From Phaeosaccion multiseriatum (lineage: Eukaryota > Ochrophyta, other classes): a DNA stretch of 64,000 nt. Made by a program: the position numbers and the translations under genes. Where the stretch lies: the NCBI GenBank assembly GCA_965112735.1, contig OZ218953.1, positions 5,580,001-5,644,000 on the forward strand. The letters run 5' to 3'. Below, in pieces: positions 1 through 12,668 of the stretch; position 1 is the stretch's first letter; every line of letters begins with the position of its first letter. The notes below the pieces were generated by a model. That model searched no databases. It was not told where the DNA came from and saw only the letters and a list, made by a program, of their open reading frames with translations.

Positions 1-2605
1 GCAGACAGACAGACAGAGAGAGAGGGGTGTCCAGTGCAGCCAAGCAGCGGAGAGGAGGAGGAGGAGTAAGAGGAGTAAGAGGAGGGAGGAAGGAAGGTGA
101 ACGAGACCCCCCCTCAATCCCCTGAAAGGGCATGTTGCCGTATTTGGCCAAGCAAGGCAATCAGAGACAAGTCTTCTTCCCTTCCATGCTTCACTCTTGC
201 CCCCCCCCCTCCTCCCCTCCCCACCTCAGTCCTTTCTTGCCCGTGGGCAGCTTGAGCATGACTGCGAAGAGCTCGTCGATCAGCAGGGAGCGGTGCCGTG
301 TGTAGTGCGCGAACACGGCGTGAAGAACCCCCACTGAGCACAGCTGAAGAGCGTGCAGCTTGGATGCCTCAGCCGCCGAGGACTGCGTTATCAGCGTGGA
401 CTTCAATTGAAGGCAAGGGAGGGGGAGGTGGGCGGGCGGGCAGGCACGCAAAGGAAGCAGTGAGAGGGAGTCAGCGTAAAAGGCCACCCTCCAGAGACCA
501 GGCACATCGGAGGGCAGGTGGAGAGGCCGAGCACGGAAGCGTGGGAAAGCCTTGAGATTGGGGTAGAGCCTAAAGATGGGTGGAAATCTAGAGCCTACTG
601 AATTGGAGGTGGGAGGGGGGGAAATATACCATTATGCCATTGGGAGCATGCGTGTGGAGGAGGCCAAGTGCCCCTTGAGGCACTGCACCGCAAGGCTCAA
701 ACTCACACTGACCTGCATGGTGGAGCACAGAGTGAGTATGTGCCTGTCCTGCAGCTTCTTGCACACCAGGCCCTCCAGCTTGCCCACAAGCTCGTACACC
801 TGGGGCAGCGTCTTCAGCAGCTCCCTATGGCAACAACAGGACAGGGCGTAGGCATAGGGTAGCGCATGCATGGTCAGGGGCACGCCACGGCTCGGTGAGA
901 AGGGTCAGTAGATTGAGCTGGCCATTTCGACAAAGAGGGGCAAGCAAAGAGCTTGGGGGGGGGGCTCCCGAGTCGGGGCGGACGAGACAGACTGGGGAGG
1001 AAGGACAGGAGAAGAAGGGGCAGCAGGACTGGCTCGGCATCGCTTCTTACTTGCAGAGGGGTTTGACCCAGCCCGTCACCTCGTCTGCTTTGGTGGCCTT
1101 CTTCCTCTTCTTGCTGCTGCTGGCCGCCTTCTCCTTCCTCTTGCCACCGCTGGGGGCAGGGCTCGACAAGACTCCTCCCCCCTTCTCCTCCTCCTCTTCC
1201 TCTTCGCCTCTGGCACTAGCCCTGGCTGGAGCAGCTCCTGTACAGAGGTCTGCAATGCACTTCTCGAGTCTGGCGCTGCTCTCGGTGGGGTCGAAGCAGT
1301 AAGTGAAGTGCTGCGAGAGGTGCTGCTTAGTGAGGCCGATGACGTCGTCGATGAGGTCCTCGTCCAGCAGCAGGGGGTCCACAGAGGGGGTGGACAGCAC
1401 CATCAGGGCAGAGGTGGCGGCGAGCAGCGACAGCTTCAGGCAGGCCACCTCTTCCCTGAGAGCGCTCACCCCTGTGGAGGACGTCCCGTTGCTCGCGTGT
1501 TGGGCCTTGTGGGTGGGGTGCCGAGAGGCAGGGCAGGGCAGGTCAGGACGGTTGGGGGGGGGGGAGGCTGAAGAAACCCACCCACATCAGATCATTGCCT
1601 ACAATTACTTTCACCTCTCCTCTCTCTCTGACGGACCTGTTTGGCAGTGAGCTGGAAGAGGTCGATGCTCACCCCCACTCGCACAGCCCCCCCCAGGAGA
1701 CGCATGAAGGGCGCCAAAGTCTCCACTTTTACCTGGTGCAAGCACTTGAGGCGTCGCAGGGTGGACAAGCGTGCAAAGGCGCCCTGCAGCTGCTTGTACG
1801 ACAGCAGATTCTTCCTACTCGCAACCGCGTCGTTGTCTCTACCGCCGTCTGGGACGTGCTCTGTGCCATCGTACTGCCGGGCCTTGGTGCTCTGCCTCAC
1901 TTCACTGTCCTCGCACGACCCCACCAAGCCGTCGATGTAGTCTCCAAACTGCTCGATAACGTCCTTTGCGTTCTGCACGGCCTCGGAGCCTCCTTCTGAA
2001 GCTGCTGCTCCCCTTCCCTTGCCCCCAGCCCCTGAGGGAGCAGCCGCTACGGAAGCCTCCTCGTCCCCCCCAGCAGACGTCGTTCGCCGTCTCTTCTTCC
2101 TCCCCTTCCATACCCTGCCCCCCCACGCATCGCCGTCCTCCTCTTCCTCATCGGCGCCCCCTTCCTCCTCCTCTTCTTCGTCCTCCTCTTCTTCTTCCTC
2201 CTCCTCTTCTTCGTCTTCTTCTTCTTCTTCTTCTTCGTCCTCCTCCTCCTTGCCCCCCTCTTGGTCTTCGTTTTCCGCGCTTCGCAGCCGCCGCTGCTGC
2301 AGAGTATCGCCTCCATCCTGCAGGATGATGTCCTGAAGCTCCTCCAGATCGACTTCTTCCCTGTCTCCGTCCTCGTAGGTGATGCCATACACCGTCACCG
2401 TTGGCGCCTCTTGCTCGCTCCCCGCTGGAGCTTCACACGCAGCCACGGACAGGTCGTAAATGACAGACCCCGTGTAGAACTCCCCATCTGCGAACAGCTT
2501 GGACACCTTCTTCTTCATGTAGGGGCTATCGAGACGAGCCCCCTCTGGCGGTGCAGAGTCCAGGCCGTCCTCCTCCTCGTCCATCATGTCGACACTCTCA
2601 CTCAT
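1..2605 (-). CDS. SCC2: SCC2/NIPBL-type cohesin loader, 5' part (partial, runs off left edge)
   Basis: This is the start of a sister-chromatid cohesion loader that, with SCC4, loads cohesin onto chromatin. Modelled exons on the minus strand are 2605-1615, 1471-1051, 824-713 and 400-225, with matching phases; the rest lies beyond position 1. The family call comes from my memory of NIPBL. Exon 2 has a 'LDEDLIDDVIGLTKQ' helix like the NIPBL segment before its HEAT repeats. Exons 3-4 match the 'ELVGKLEGLV...LQLCSVGVLHAVFAHYTRHRSLL' and 'DELFAVMLKLPTGKKGLR' region. Residues about 29-95 (GEFYTGSVIYDL ... YGITYEDGDREEVDLEEL) look like a Tudor-type fold, followed by a Glu-rich stretch of about 40 residues. 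An exon 1 donor at 1636 is also possible but does not keep phase. The next exon, in 1-122, could not be placed with confidence. Confidence 0.8.
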
Positions 2606-3713
2606 GGGGCTACTCCCTTCTTGGCCCCCTTTGCCTCACGCCCACGCACAACGACGCCAAAGATCCCTGCTTCGTTGACAAGAGGTGGAGAGAAGGGGGT
2701 GGGTGCGAGGACATCGAGTACCAAGTGAAAGAGGGGGAAGAGAGAGGTGTGAAGCAGTTGCCCGTTGAAGCCGGGGGGGGCATCGGGTTTGAGGAGTTGC
2801 AGATTAAGAGAGAAGCGCCAGAGGAGAGACCGAGATCCCCACAGCAAATACTTCATCAGTCCTAAGCAAAGGTGAGGGCGTGCAGAGAGAATCACACAAA
2901 AATCTAATCTAATCATTCCTCCCCCCCTCCCGCCAAGGCGGGAAGGCGGATCCACTTCGATTTTGGTATCTTGGCGGCCGCGCCGTCTGTGGAGAAGGAG
3001 GAGAGGGACACACTCAGTCTTTCCTCTCCAACCACACTTGTCCCCTCACCTCGTTGTTCCCGCCTTGCCTGCCCTGTCTATCCTGCACCCCCCCCTGATG
3101 TCCCAACCGTACATCCATCCCGGCTCGGAGTCCGTCCGTTCCTCCCGGGGTGGAATCCAGGCCTCGAGTTTTATCCCCTTGAGCAGACTCACTTTAGCAT
3201 TACGAGTATCGACGGCTCGACGTGTGGCGGAGGAATCTGGTGCAGTGCCTGCTTGATTAGAACGCCGGTAAAGTAGAGGACGTTGCTCGCAATCCCGAGT
3301 TCGCTGCCTTAAAGTGTTGAATGGAAGTGCAGGGGAGGGGCAGTGAGGGGAGGCGCTCGCGACGCACTCGCACCAGGGTGACCCGCCTCGACCGAATCTC
3401 TGCGTGAGAAGGGACGGAAGCGCGTGGATAGACTGCCCGTTTTCTGCGCTGCGATCGCTTTCTCGCAGCTCTTGCGCGGCTTTTCTCGGCCTAGCGGGAG
3501 GCGATCACTGTCCAGAGTGGTCGAATTGAGCAGCAGCAGCCGCAGAAGCGGTAGGCAGCAACAGGAGCACCTCGTCGCGGGAATCGAAGTAGCTGCCACG
3601 GTAGCGGCAGTCGCAGCCGTGGCAATGGCCGGCAGTAGGAGTTGTTGAGTCGGCCCGATCAAGGGAGCGCAGGTGATTGGCGACGACGGTGGGAGGCGTG
3701 GCCGCAAGTCGCC
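2606..3713. promoter_or_regulatory. Divergent intergenic region between SCC2 and the PWWP-HDAC gene
   Basis: About 1.1 kb separates two divergently transcribed start codons. I see no open frame with an ATG, splice pattern or family similarity that would support a gene. It should hold both promoters and 5' leaders; no clear TATA box was found. Confidence 0.5.
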
Positions 3714-4881
3714 ATGGCTCCGGCCTCACCAAAGGGTGCGCATACAGTGTGCCTCGCGAAATGCAAGAATCGCAAGAACATGTTCTGGCCCGCGCGCATT
3801 TGCGACGCCGATGAGGTGGATCAGCATTTGGCGGGGGGTGCGGATGCTGCTGATGACACCGGCACAGCAAGGAAAGCGGGACCGAAGCCGTCGGTGTCTG
3901 CGAGTGACGAGGACATGGACCCCAGAAATAACGTGCTGGTACAAATATTATGGTAAGTAAGCGCCGGGCGTTGGCTTCGGGAGCGGAGCGAAGGAGAGGG
4001 AATTATAGGAATGGGGAGGGAGAGGGACTCCTTTTTTTTCTTTTTTCTTTTTTCTGTGACGATCTGCTTCTCGCGGCGAGTTGCTTCGCGTGTATGTGAG
4101 TGATCCACCAAGGGCAGTACTGCAGCGAGCGGCTTTGGCGGAGAGCAGCCGCTGCGCGTGGAAGAATCCACGGCCTTCGACTATCCTTTGATTGCCGTGC
4201 GTGATTTCTTTTTTTTTCTCATTTTTTTTCGCAAGACCGAGCACGTTGAGCGAACGCTCTCCTTCATTTCGCCACGCCACGTCTATGGGCTGCGCCGCCT
4301 CTCGACCCTTCTCTCCTCGTTTCCCTCCTTCTCTTCTGACCTGCTTGCCTGCTTTTGCTCCCTGCGTCCCACTCACTTGTCGCCTTGATCCTGACCAATC
4401 AGTGAGAGCGGCCACAACTACTTGGACTGGATCCAACCCGACCACATCAAGAGATTCGCCGTGGGCTACGGGGGCGGCAATTTGGCGGATCGGACGGGCT
4501 TGGTCGATTATCAGGTACGGTTAAAGGTCAAGCAAGTGAGTGCTTGTAAGACAACGCGGCGGCAGCGTCTCCCAACAGTCGCACGGCTTGCGCGAAGAGC
4601 ACACACACAATTTTTTCCCTCGCCAGTGTGCCTTTTGTCAGTCTACCTACTCGCATTTGGTGGGATCTCAATCTCAATCCCCTCCAGCAACACTAGGGGG
4701 ACACACAGGATAGGACAGGCTCGAAGCTTTTCCTCCCTTTGCTGTGCATGCTCTCCTCTTTTCCGCTCACCGCTCCCTGTCCGATGAGCGGAGCTCACTC
4801 ATCACTCAGCATAGCCCCGCCGAGTAACCACGTCCCCCACACTCCCCCGGCCTTGCTCTTGTCGCCATGCGTGCTGCCTTT

Positions 4882-4917
<36 letters not shown>

Positions 4918-6254
4918 CTGCCGAGTGCCTGGCTGCCAAGCTTCTCGAGTGCAAGGCCGAGGAGGAGGAGATTGAGGCCAAGGTCAGAGCCCAGCGGGTC
5001 ACCCTCGGCCTGCCCGCCCTCGACACAGACTCCGCCAGCAAGGGCGCCGAGCTGCGCATGCACAGGTACAATAGGGAGGCCTTTAATTTCTACGACGATC
5101 AGCTCGAGTGCCCATGGAGGTGCAAAGAGTGTAACCAGCACACGGCAAGCTGCGGCTGCGAGAAGGGGCTCACGGCGTATATTACTGACGTGCTGACCAA
5201 GGGGCCGGACAAGAAGAAGAAGAAGGGCACGTCGGCGCGCAGCAGGGGCGTGAATCGCTATGTGATGTTCCGCTGCCCTGTGGCCGTGGCGGAAAAGGCC
5301 GGCATCAACAGGTCAAAGAAGTGTATGTACTGCAACCCCCCGGGGCAGCTGATATATATGGTGGAGTGGGGCAAAAAGGACTTTGTGGCGGTGGCGGATC
5401 AGGCCTTTGCCGAGCAAGCGCGCCTCGAGGCTATGTACGAGCCTGTGGACAACAAGCCCACAGCATCCCCCCCCACATCTGCGACTAGGCTTAGGGTTAC
5501 CGCCGACAGTGGTAGCGGCAGCGGTAGCAGCGGTGAAAGCGGCGGAGACTCCTCTATGTTGTCGAGCACCCGGAGAAAGGTGCCTCCCGCCCCGCAGAAC
5601 CCGGCCGCGCCCCCCTCAGGGGCAGGGGCAGGAGCAGGAGCAGCAGGAGGAGCGGTGGGGGGGGTGGGCACGAAGAGCAGCAGCAGTCGCCATAGCGGGC
5701 CCCTTCGGATACGCAGGTGCAATCAGTGCGAGGGCTGCACGGCCCCGAACTGCGGCGAGTGCTGGGCCTGCAAAGACATGGTCTTCTTCGGAGGGAGAGG
5801 CACCCGGCGCCAGCCCTGTGTGCTACGCTGGTGTAGGGAGAAGGCGCGCATGCAAGAGGAGGTGAGAGACAAGGGATTTAGAGAGAAGGGAGAAATCGAG
5901 GGGGGGGAGACAAAGAAGACTGAGAGAGGGAGAAGTTACGAAACGAGCAAGAGAGAGCGAGGCGAGACAGAGGACATTCACGCGCTCACACTCGGAGCGT
6001 CGCATTCCAGTCTCTTCTCTTCCTCCTCTCTAGACCTGTTGGTGCTTCGTTGTGTCGTCTCTCTCCCTGTTTCGCGCCTTCTTGATTCTTACAGCAGCGG
6101 CAGGCTTTCGAGGATCAGCAGCAAGAGCGGCGAGCTCGAATGGCGGCAGGTAAGCCCTCCCAGCCGCCAAGAAGGGCCTCCAATCCTACTCCTAGCAGTA
6201 GCGCGAGCAGCAGGGCAGCGGCAGCAGCAGCGACGACAGCGGCGGCAGAAGCAG

Positions 6255-6290
<36 letters not shown>

Positions 6291-9200
6291 CGGCGAGGGG
6301 CAAGAGAAACGAACAGCCTGTCGCTCCGATTGACCCCGCTGCCTCGTTTTCCTCCTCGCGCTCGCTAAGAGCAAAGCGACCGCGCTCGCTCCGCCTGGAG
6401 CTGGAAAGTGACCCCTCCTCCGGCCCACGCCTACGGGGCAGCAGCTCTGCCGCAGCACCGGTGGCGCGCAAGGTCGCGAAGGGGGCAAAGGTGGTGGCGG
6501 CTGCTGGGGGGAGCACTGGGGGGAGCTCTGGGGTTAGCACTGGGACTGCCAAGGGGGGACAGAGTAGTCCGGCGGGCAAAGGGCGCAAGGGAAGGGCTGC
6601 GGCAGGGACGGGGACAGGGGTAGGGGCAGGGGCAGCAGTTGGTGATACAGGGGCAGGGGCAGAGGCAGGGGCAGGTAGGACGGGTAGAGCGGGCAGGAGG
6701 AAGACCGCCGCACAGCTCGAGGCGGAGAAGCGCCAGGAGAGGCACAACTTGCTTCTAGAGAAGCTGCGCAGCAATGCGCCGCCGCAGACGCTCTTGACGG
6801 AGGAGGAGAGCCAGCAGACGGCGGCGGCTGCCAAGGTAAGACAGCTCAGTTAGGGGGGACTGACCTACTCACTCACTGACTTCCCTAGAGCTCGACCATT
6901 TTACTTCAGTCTGATGAACTAAGGCGAAAGTGTTGCATCATGTGACTGTACAAAACCCCAAAGGTTATGAAGAAGCAGGCCGTGGCCGTTGTGTGCTCTG
7001 CTGCCAAAGACTGCAACCCTTCTCGCGAAAAGTACCGTGACAACGAAGGCAACATGAAGGTGCGCGACTTTCTCACCAACGGCTTCAGGGTGCTCAAGCT
7101 CTGGACAGAACTCAACTCGGTAGAGAGGGGGGGGGAGGGCTTCGGTTTTCCCATGTGCTCTGTGAATAGAGGTTCGAGGAGAGGAGGAGGAGGAGGAGGG
7201 GCAGAGAGGGGAGCGGAAGGGGGAAGGGGAAGCAAAGAAGAAGCAGCACCCAAAAGCTCGTGGCTGCAGTCGGCCGGGCGACAAGGACTCCATCCTTTCG
7301 CCAAGTATGACTACGGAGTGATGCAAGTGGTCGTGCCGAAGCGCATCGTCTCTGCGGTGTGGGCAGTGGACCCCTTCGTGGTGGTGCCTGAAATTGGAGC
7401 ACGGATGGTCTCGGGGCTGAAGAACAATGACCTTGGTCTTGTTCCCGATGCCCCGGGTGCGGCCACTGCTGTCCGGGGGGGGCGCAGGAGCCCGCGAGGG
7501 AGGGGCTCTGCTGCTTCGCCAGACACCGTGACGGACACTGTGACGGCACACTCGTCCTCGTCAGAAGGGAGGGGAGGGAGGGGAGGAGGTGGAGGGGAGT
7601 TGGCCTTACCAGACGCTGCCAAAAGGCTGCCCACGAACTTCAATGGCAAAGCACGCCGCAAGTCATCCTCTTACCGAGGTGTCTCTTTGCAGAAGAAGAA
7701 GTGGGTAGCAAGGATTCGTCGGCCTCGGACTGGGGACGATCGAACCCTTGGACACTACGACACGGAAATGGAGGCGGCGAGGGCGTACGACGCTGTTGCG
7801 AAGATTTACTACAAGGACAAGGCCACCCTCAATTTCACAGACGACGTCGACGCCGGAGAGGCGGCTTTGGCGGCCGCGGCGGCTGCTTCTGCAGCAGCGA
7901 AGGAAGACGAAGAGGAATTGCTGGTAGAAACGGGGGGAGAACGCGCAGGAGTGAAGAGACGGCGAGTGGAGGAGAGCAAGGACGCAGCGATTCTCAACGA
8001 GGGTGCGAGAGTGTCCGGAAGAGGAGAAGCTGTGGTGATTGGCGGTGGGGCTGCCGAGGCGAGCAAGACGGAGGGGGGGGGGCAAGGAGCAGTGGGGGGC
8101 GGAGCAGGACAAGGAGGTGGAGGGGTTCATGTCAGCACGGAAGGTGCTTCGTCCTCGGCCTCCCCGCCTTACAAGGGCGGAGACGGAGAGGTTACACTGC
8201 TGGGGAAGAACCAATCGATGGAGGGGACGGAGGGGAAGAAAACAGGACCAGTAGACTCAGGAAGGGGCGCTGCAGGTAGTGACAAGTCTGTTGCCGGAAA
8301 GTCTCTCCCTAGCACTGAACACGCTGAGAAGGGGGGCTTGGGTGGTGTCCGTCCTGCAGCCGAAAAGGCGCACGGTGCCACACCCTCAGTGGTCGCTGCT
8401 TCCAACGGAGCGAGGCCCGTGGTGGGACCCAATTCTGGCGGGGCCAACGGTCCATGCGAGGAGAAGGCGGCTGCTGGGGCTGCTCATTTGAACGGAAGCG
8501 CCACAGCCCCTACTAGTCCCACGGCCAGCAGCGGGGCAGGTTTGGGAAAGAGCGGAGCCGAGAGCGGTGTTGTTGGCGCAGAGGCGACGGCCATGGATGT
8601 TGCTGCAGATGGGGTAGGGGTAGTAGGCGGCGGTGTGGAGTCTGGCAGGAGCGGTGGTGGTGACAGTCTCGCCGCTGATGCTGGCGGTGATGGGGCGAAA
8701 GGGGGCAGGAAAGGGCTGGTGCCAGGCCAGGCTTTGCTCTCGTTCTTGTGCTGCCAACCGCCAGGACGGGATATCAGCGCCGTTGGCACCGACACAAGTC
8801 TGCGTGGTGGTGCTTCGCAGTGGTCTCTGGAGGCGCAGGTCCGCGTGATGAAGCAGAGGCACCTTGTTGAGAGCATCATGCTGCTCGTGCAGGGGGCGAC
8901 AGGCTCGAGGCAAGTGGCCCGCTCCAAAGCGTCGGTAGCGAAGGCGAGGGCACTGGCAGCGACCAAGCCAAGGAAGGGGGCAGGGGGGGTGGGGAGGGCA
9001 GCCAAGACGCTGGAGCGGGAGCCAGAGTCCAGTAAAGCAGGAATAGCGAGAGGAGGAGGGAAGGCGACAGGAGAAGGAGGGGGGGGGGCGGTAGGGAAGA
9101 CATCGGCCAAGGGAGAGAGGGCATCGAAGTGGGAAAGCTCTAGTTCTGGAGGGGCAGGAGCGGACGGGAGCAATAAGGAGCAAACCTCCTCCGGGCCACT

Positions 9201-9601
9201 GTCGAAGGGGAAAGTGGCGAAGGGAGGAGCGGGAGGAGGTGCGCCTATGGGAATGACAGCAGAGGTGGACAAGAGAAGCACGGGAAAGGAAGACGAGACA
9301 GGGGCGGGGAAGGGGAAGAAGGCGGGGGGGAAGGCACCTTCTTCCTCCTCTGTGAGCTCCTCTTTGGTATCCTCTGTAGCCACGGGAGGGGCTTCTGCTG
9401 CACGGGTCCCGCCCCCTCCTCCTGTCGCATCGTCTTCTGCCCCTCCTCGTCCTCCTTCCGCGAAGTCGGCAGGGGGGGTGGCTGCAGCAGCAGTGGCACC
9501 AGCAGCACCAGCACCAGCAACAGTAGCAGCAGCTGCAGCAACAGCAGCAGCGAAAACGACAGCAGCACCAACACCAGCAACCACAACACCACCACCACCA
9601 C

Positions 9602-9636
<35 letters not shown>

Positions 9637-11572
9637 AGTGGCAGCAATGGCTGCAATGACAGCAAGGAAAGGAGGGGAAAAGCTGCACCTTCATCTGGCC
9701 TGCGCTCGTCATCAGCAGCGGCCAAGACCAAGGCTAAGGCCAAGGTCAACCCCAAGGCCAAAGCCAATGCCAAGCCACAGGCCAAGAAGCTCAGCGGGCG
9801 TTCACTTGCCGCTGCCGTGGACGAGGCCCTGGAGATCCTGGAGGTGACTCACAGGAGCCTGCAGGAGCTGCTCGATGAGGACGGGGCGGCGGTAAAGGTG
9901 GCGTTGGACGGGGCCTTAGAGGAGTATGTGGCACGAGTCAAGACGCAAGTACAAGTGCTGCGCATGTGTTTGGAGGACGCGCAGACCAACTGTGTGCAGC
10001 TCAGGCAGAGAAGGACGGCCAAGGAGGCCCATCTCAACACCCTCGCTCGCACTCTGCAGATGGGGGGGGGCTTGGCACCAGCAGCGAAAGAGGGCGCTAG
10101 TGCAAGTAGTGGGGTTAACAGAGTCGGCACTGGTGGTGGCAGCAGTGCTACTGCTGAGGGTGGTGGGGGTGGTAGAAGTAGTAGTAGTAGTAGTAGAGGT
10201 GGTGATGGTAGTGGTGACAATAGCAGTAGTGGAAAGAAGAGGGGCAACAGCAGCGGTGGTGGCGGCACAGGTGGTGCCCAGGTGCAGTCCCTCCTCAGCT
10301 CAAACTCTGCACAGCTCGCAACTCAGATCCTCGCGGCGGAGTGGGCAGATGTGGCCAAGCTCAAGGAGGAGGAGGCGGAGATGCAAGAGGGGCTTAAGGT
10401 TATGGAAAGGGACCTCGAGGCCGCGCAGGGCAGACTCGACAAGAAGCTGCTCGAGGCAAGGGACGGGGAGGCGGCACGCTGGCTCAAGGAGAGGGAGGGG
10501 CAGCTGCGCTTGGTGGCGAGGGAGTGGGACGGCCTCCGTGCTGTGCTCAAGAGACAGGTGAGGGGCCGTGGCCTGTCGGTGGGAGAGGGAGGGAGGGACG
10601 AGAGGAGAGGGGGATTGACGGAAAGGAGGGGGGGAATCCCCTTGGTGTGTCGTTCACGCCACCGTAGAGCCCAGCATTCCTTTCAGCGTCAGCCTTAGCC
10701 TCAGCCAGGAGCATGCGCGAGCAAACACACGTCTGATTGTCTTGCTTCTTGCTGCTGCTGCTGACGTTGTTGTTTCCTGTGAGCAGCTCGAGTCCAGTCG
10801 CACGCTTCTTCTCAGTGACTCCGCGTGCCGCGAACATTTGGTGCCGCCGGAGAAACTGGAGCGGCCCAAACGGATGGACGAGGTGAGAATTGCATACGCT
10901 TCTTCCCTCGCGGCTCACGGAAGCGAGGCGGTGGTGCTTTGGTGTCCCACGAGCGGCTTTGCTTTGCTTTGCCTTCCTGTGGGCAAAATAACGACGGACG
11001 ATGCGCCCACCCCACCCCCCCCTCCTTTGCCCCTCCCTTCGTACTCCATGTGCCTGCCGAAACTTCTTCTCTGTCAACTCCTCCTCCTCCTCCTCGTCGT
11101 CGTCGTCGTCGTCGTGGTCGTCGTCATGGTCGTTGTTGTTGGGTCGCGTAACCTTAACCCCGCTTCTTTCTTGCTTCCATCTCACTCCCATGATTCTTCT
11201 GTGTTTCCTTCCTGCCTCCGCCCCCCTCCGCTCTACGACTTCGCCACACCCCACTACACCTTCACACACCACACCACACCACGCTACCCCCCAGGCTGTC
11301 CGCGCAATTTCCTTCACCTCCCAGGCCCTTCCTCTTGAGACGCACGTGAAGGACTTTGTGGACTCGGAGTGGCTCGACATGATCTTCCCCAACGCTCTGC
11401 TCAAGCTTGCTCACAGCGTCACTTACGTGGCCCGGCTACAGGACCGGATCGCCAAGGCAGGCACCTCGTGGGAGTGCCTCACAGCGGACGACATGAGCGA
11501 CGACGAGGACCCGGACAGCATGTCGGGCAAGATGAACAGGGACACAGTGGGCAACCAGAGGTGCGTGCCGGC

Positions 11573-11612
<40 letters not shown>

Positions 11613-12668
11613 TGACTTGTTGATGTCGCCCCGTACCAGGCTGGGGCGGGAGCTGTGGCTGGGGCTGCTCTGCAGGACGTCCGAAAAGAGTGCCTCAACT
11701 CTGTTTCCCTCCCTCTCCCTCTCCCTCTCCCTCTCCCTCTCTCTTTCTCCGCCTATCCCTTCCCATGATCTGTCCCTTCCTTCCCACGGGACGTGACCAG
11801 GTCGTGGGCTGCCGCGCAAGCAGCAGCAGGGTCGGTGATTGAAGCCATCGACCGCGTGCTCTTCGGTCGGGCGCACAATGCCTTCTGCGCGGTGCGGCCG
11901 CCGGGCCATCACGCGGGCATTCACCTCCACTGCATGGGAGCGGTGTCGAACGGCTTCTGCTTGATCAACAACGTCGCTCTAGGGGCCATGTACGCACACC
12001 ACCACCGGGGCCTGGGGAGGATCGCCGTTGTGGACTTTGACGTGCATCACGGGAACGGCACGCAGGATGTGCTCTGCCGCACCTACCACCCTTCCTTTCT
12101 GTATGCCTCCATCCATGCGCACGGCTGGGCAGAACAGAGTGCAGGGGGGATGAAGATCTTCCCGGGCACGGGCGGCACTGAGGTGCCTACTCACGACCAC
12201 GTGCTCAACCTCCCTATCAGCGGCAGGGTCACGCCCTCTGCCTTCCACCGCGCCACCACGACGATCTGCGAGGCCCTGGACCGCTTCCGCCCAGACTTGA
12301 TCTTGCTCAGCTCGGGCTTCGACGCGCACCAGGCAGACCCCTCGAAGCTGGGCATGCTCGAGGCGAGCGACTTTGGTATCTTCACTAGGAGGATGGTCAA
12401 TGCAGCGGAGCGGCTCTGCTGTGGCCGCCTCGTGAGTGTACTCGAGGGGGGCTACGCGCTGGACTGCACAGAGAGCGTGCAGGCGGAGGGCTTGAATGGG
12501 AGTCTGGCCCCCGGGGGTGGGAACCCTTTCGCGGTGAAGAGGGTCAAGCACGCCGGCACGGACAACCCGTTGGAGGAGACGCTCTCAGACTGCATTGAGG
12601 CGCATGTACAGGCACTCGTGGACGGCGTCACCATGCGCGTGAGGAAGGAGGAGGGAGAGGGGCAGTAG
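3714..12668 (+). CDS. Multidomain chromatin protein: PWWP-like, CXXC zinc finger, AP2/ERF and class II histone deacetylase
   Basis: Modelled exons are 3714-3952, 4403-4514, 4917-5861, 6095-6835, 6964-10557, 10787-10882, 11295-11560 and 11801-12668. All phases match, giving about 2286 aa. The start ATG has a good context (gccATGGc). Residues about 8-105 are PWWP-like (FWPARI ... VLVQIL ... YLDWIQPDHIKRF). Residues about 150-260 are Cys-rich. A CXXC zinc finger (CNQCEGC ... CGECWACKDM ... RQPCVLRWC) lies at about 383-430. An AP2/ERF domain (YRGV, WVARIRRP, LGHYDTEMEAARAYD) lies at about 913-972, followed by low-complexity sequence and a coiled coil. The HDAC domain at about 1885-2230 keeps RPPGHHA, DFDVHHGNGT, GFDAH and EGGY. 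The exon with the HDAC start (10787-10882) has no in-frame upstream ATG, which favours one continuous protein. Part of exon 5 (around 7120-7300) could be an unspliced intron. Expected role: a nuclear reader-eraser binding DNA and removing acetyl groups. Confidence 0.8.
4882..4914 (+). repeat. (AC)n microsatellite at an acceptor
   Basis: An uninterrupted AC tract ends in the AG acceptor of exon 3 of the PWWP-HDAC gene, replacing the usual pyrimidine tract. Similar CA-ending acceptors occur at 25777, 38154 and, on the minus strand, 41369. Confidence 0.85.
6633..6650 (+). repeat. Exact copy (reverse orientation) of the 18-bp CTG-linked dispersed repeat
   Basis: CAGCAGTTGGTGATACAG, read as AAVGDTG in exon 4 of the PWWP-HDAC gene. 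Confidence 0.75.
11575..11748 (+). repeat. (GA)n and (CTCCCT)n tracts in the intron before the last HDAC exon
   Basis: A GA-rich tract (about 11575-11608) and a CTCCCT-type tract (about 11705-11748) fill much of the intron at 11561-11800. They are purine- and pyrimidine-rich respectively on the sense strand, so could pair within the intron. Confidence 0.7.

Noticed and set aside
2971-3276. Possible small gene in the SCC2 / PWWP-HDAC intergenic region
   Set aside because: No ATG, low-complexity Pro/Ser composition and no family similarity.
6115-6834. Long minus-strand open frame opposite exon 4 of the PWWP-HDAC gene
   Set aside because: It is an Ala/Pro/Leu-rich mirror of the Ala/Gly-rich exon. 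The plus strand has splice sites in phase with conserved domains.
8484-9785. Long minus-strand open frame opposite the AP2/HDAC gene
   Set aside because: It is a GC-rich shadow of the low-complexity coding strand (Ala/Pro/Leu-rich), with no domain, splice pattern or start context.
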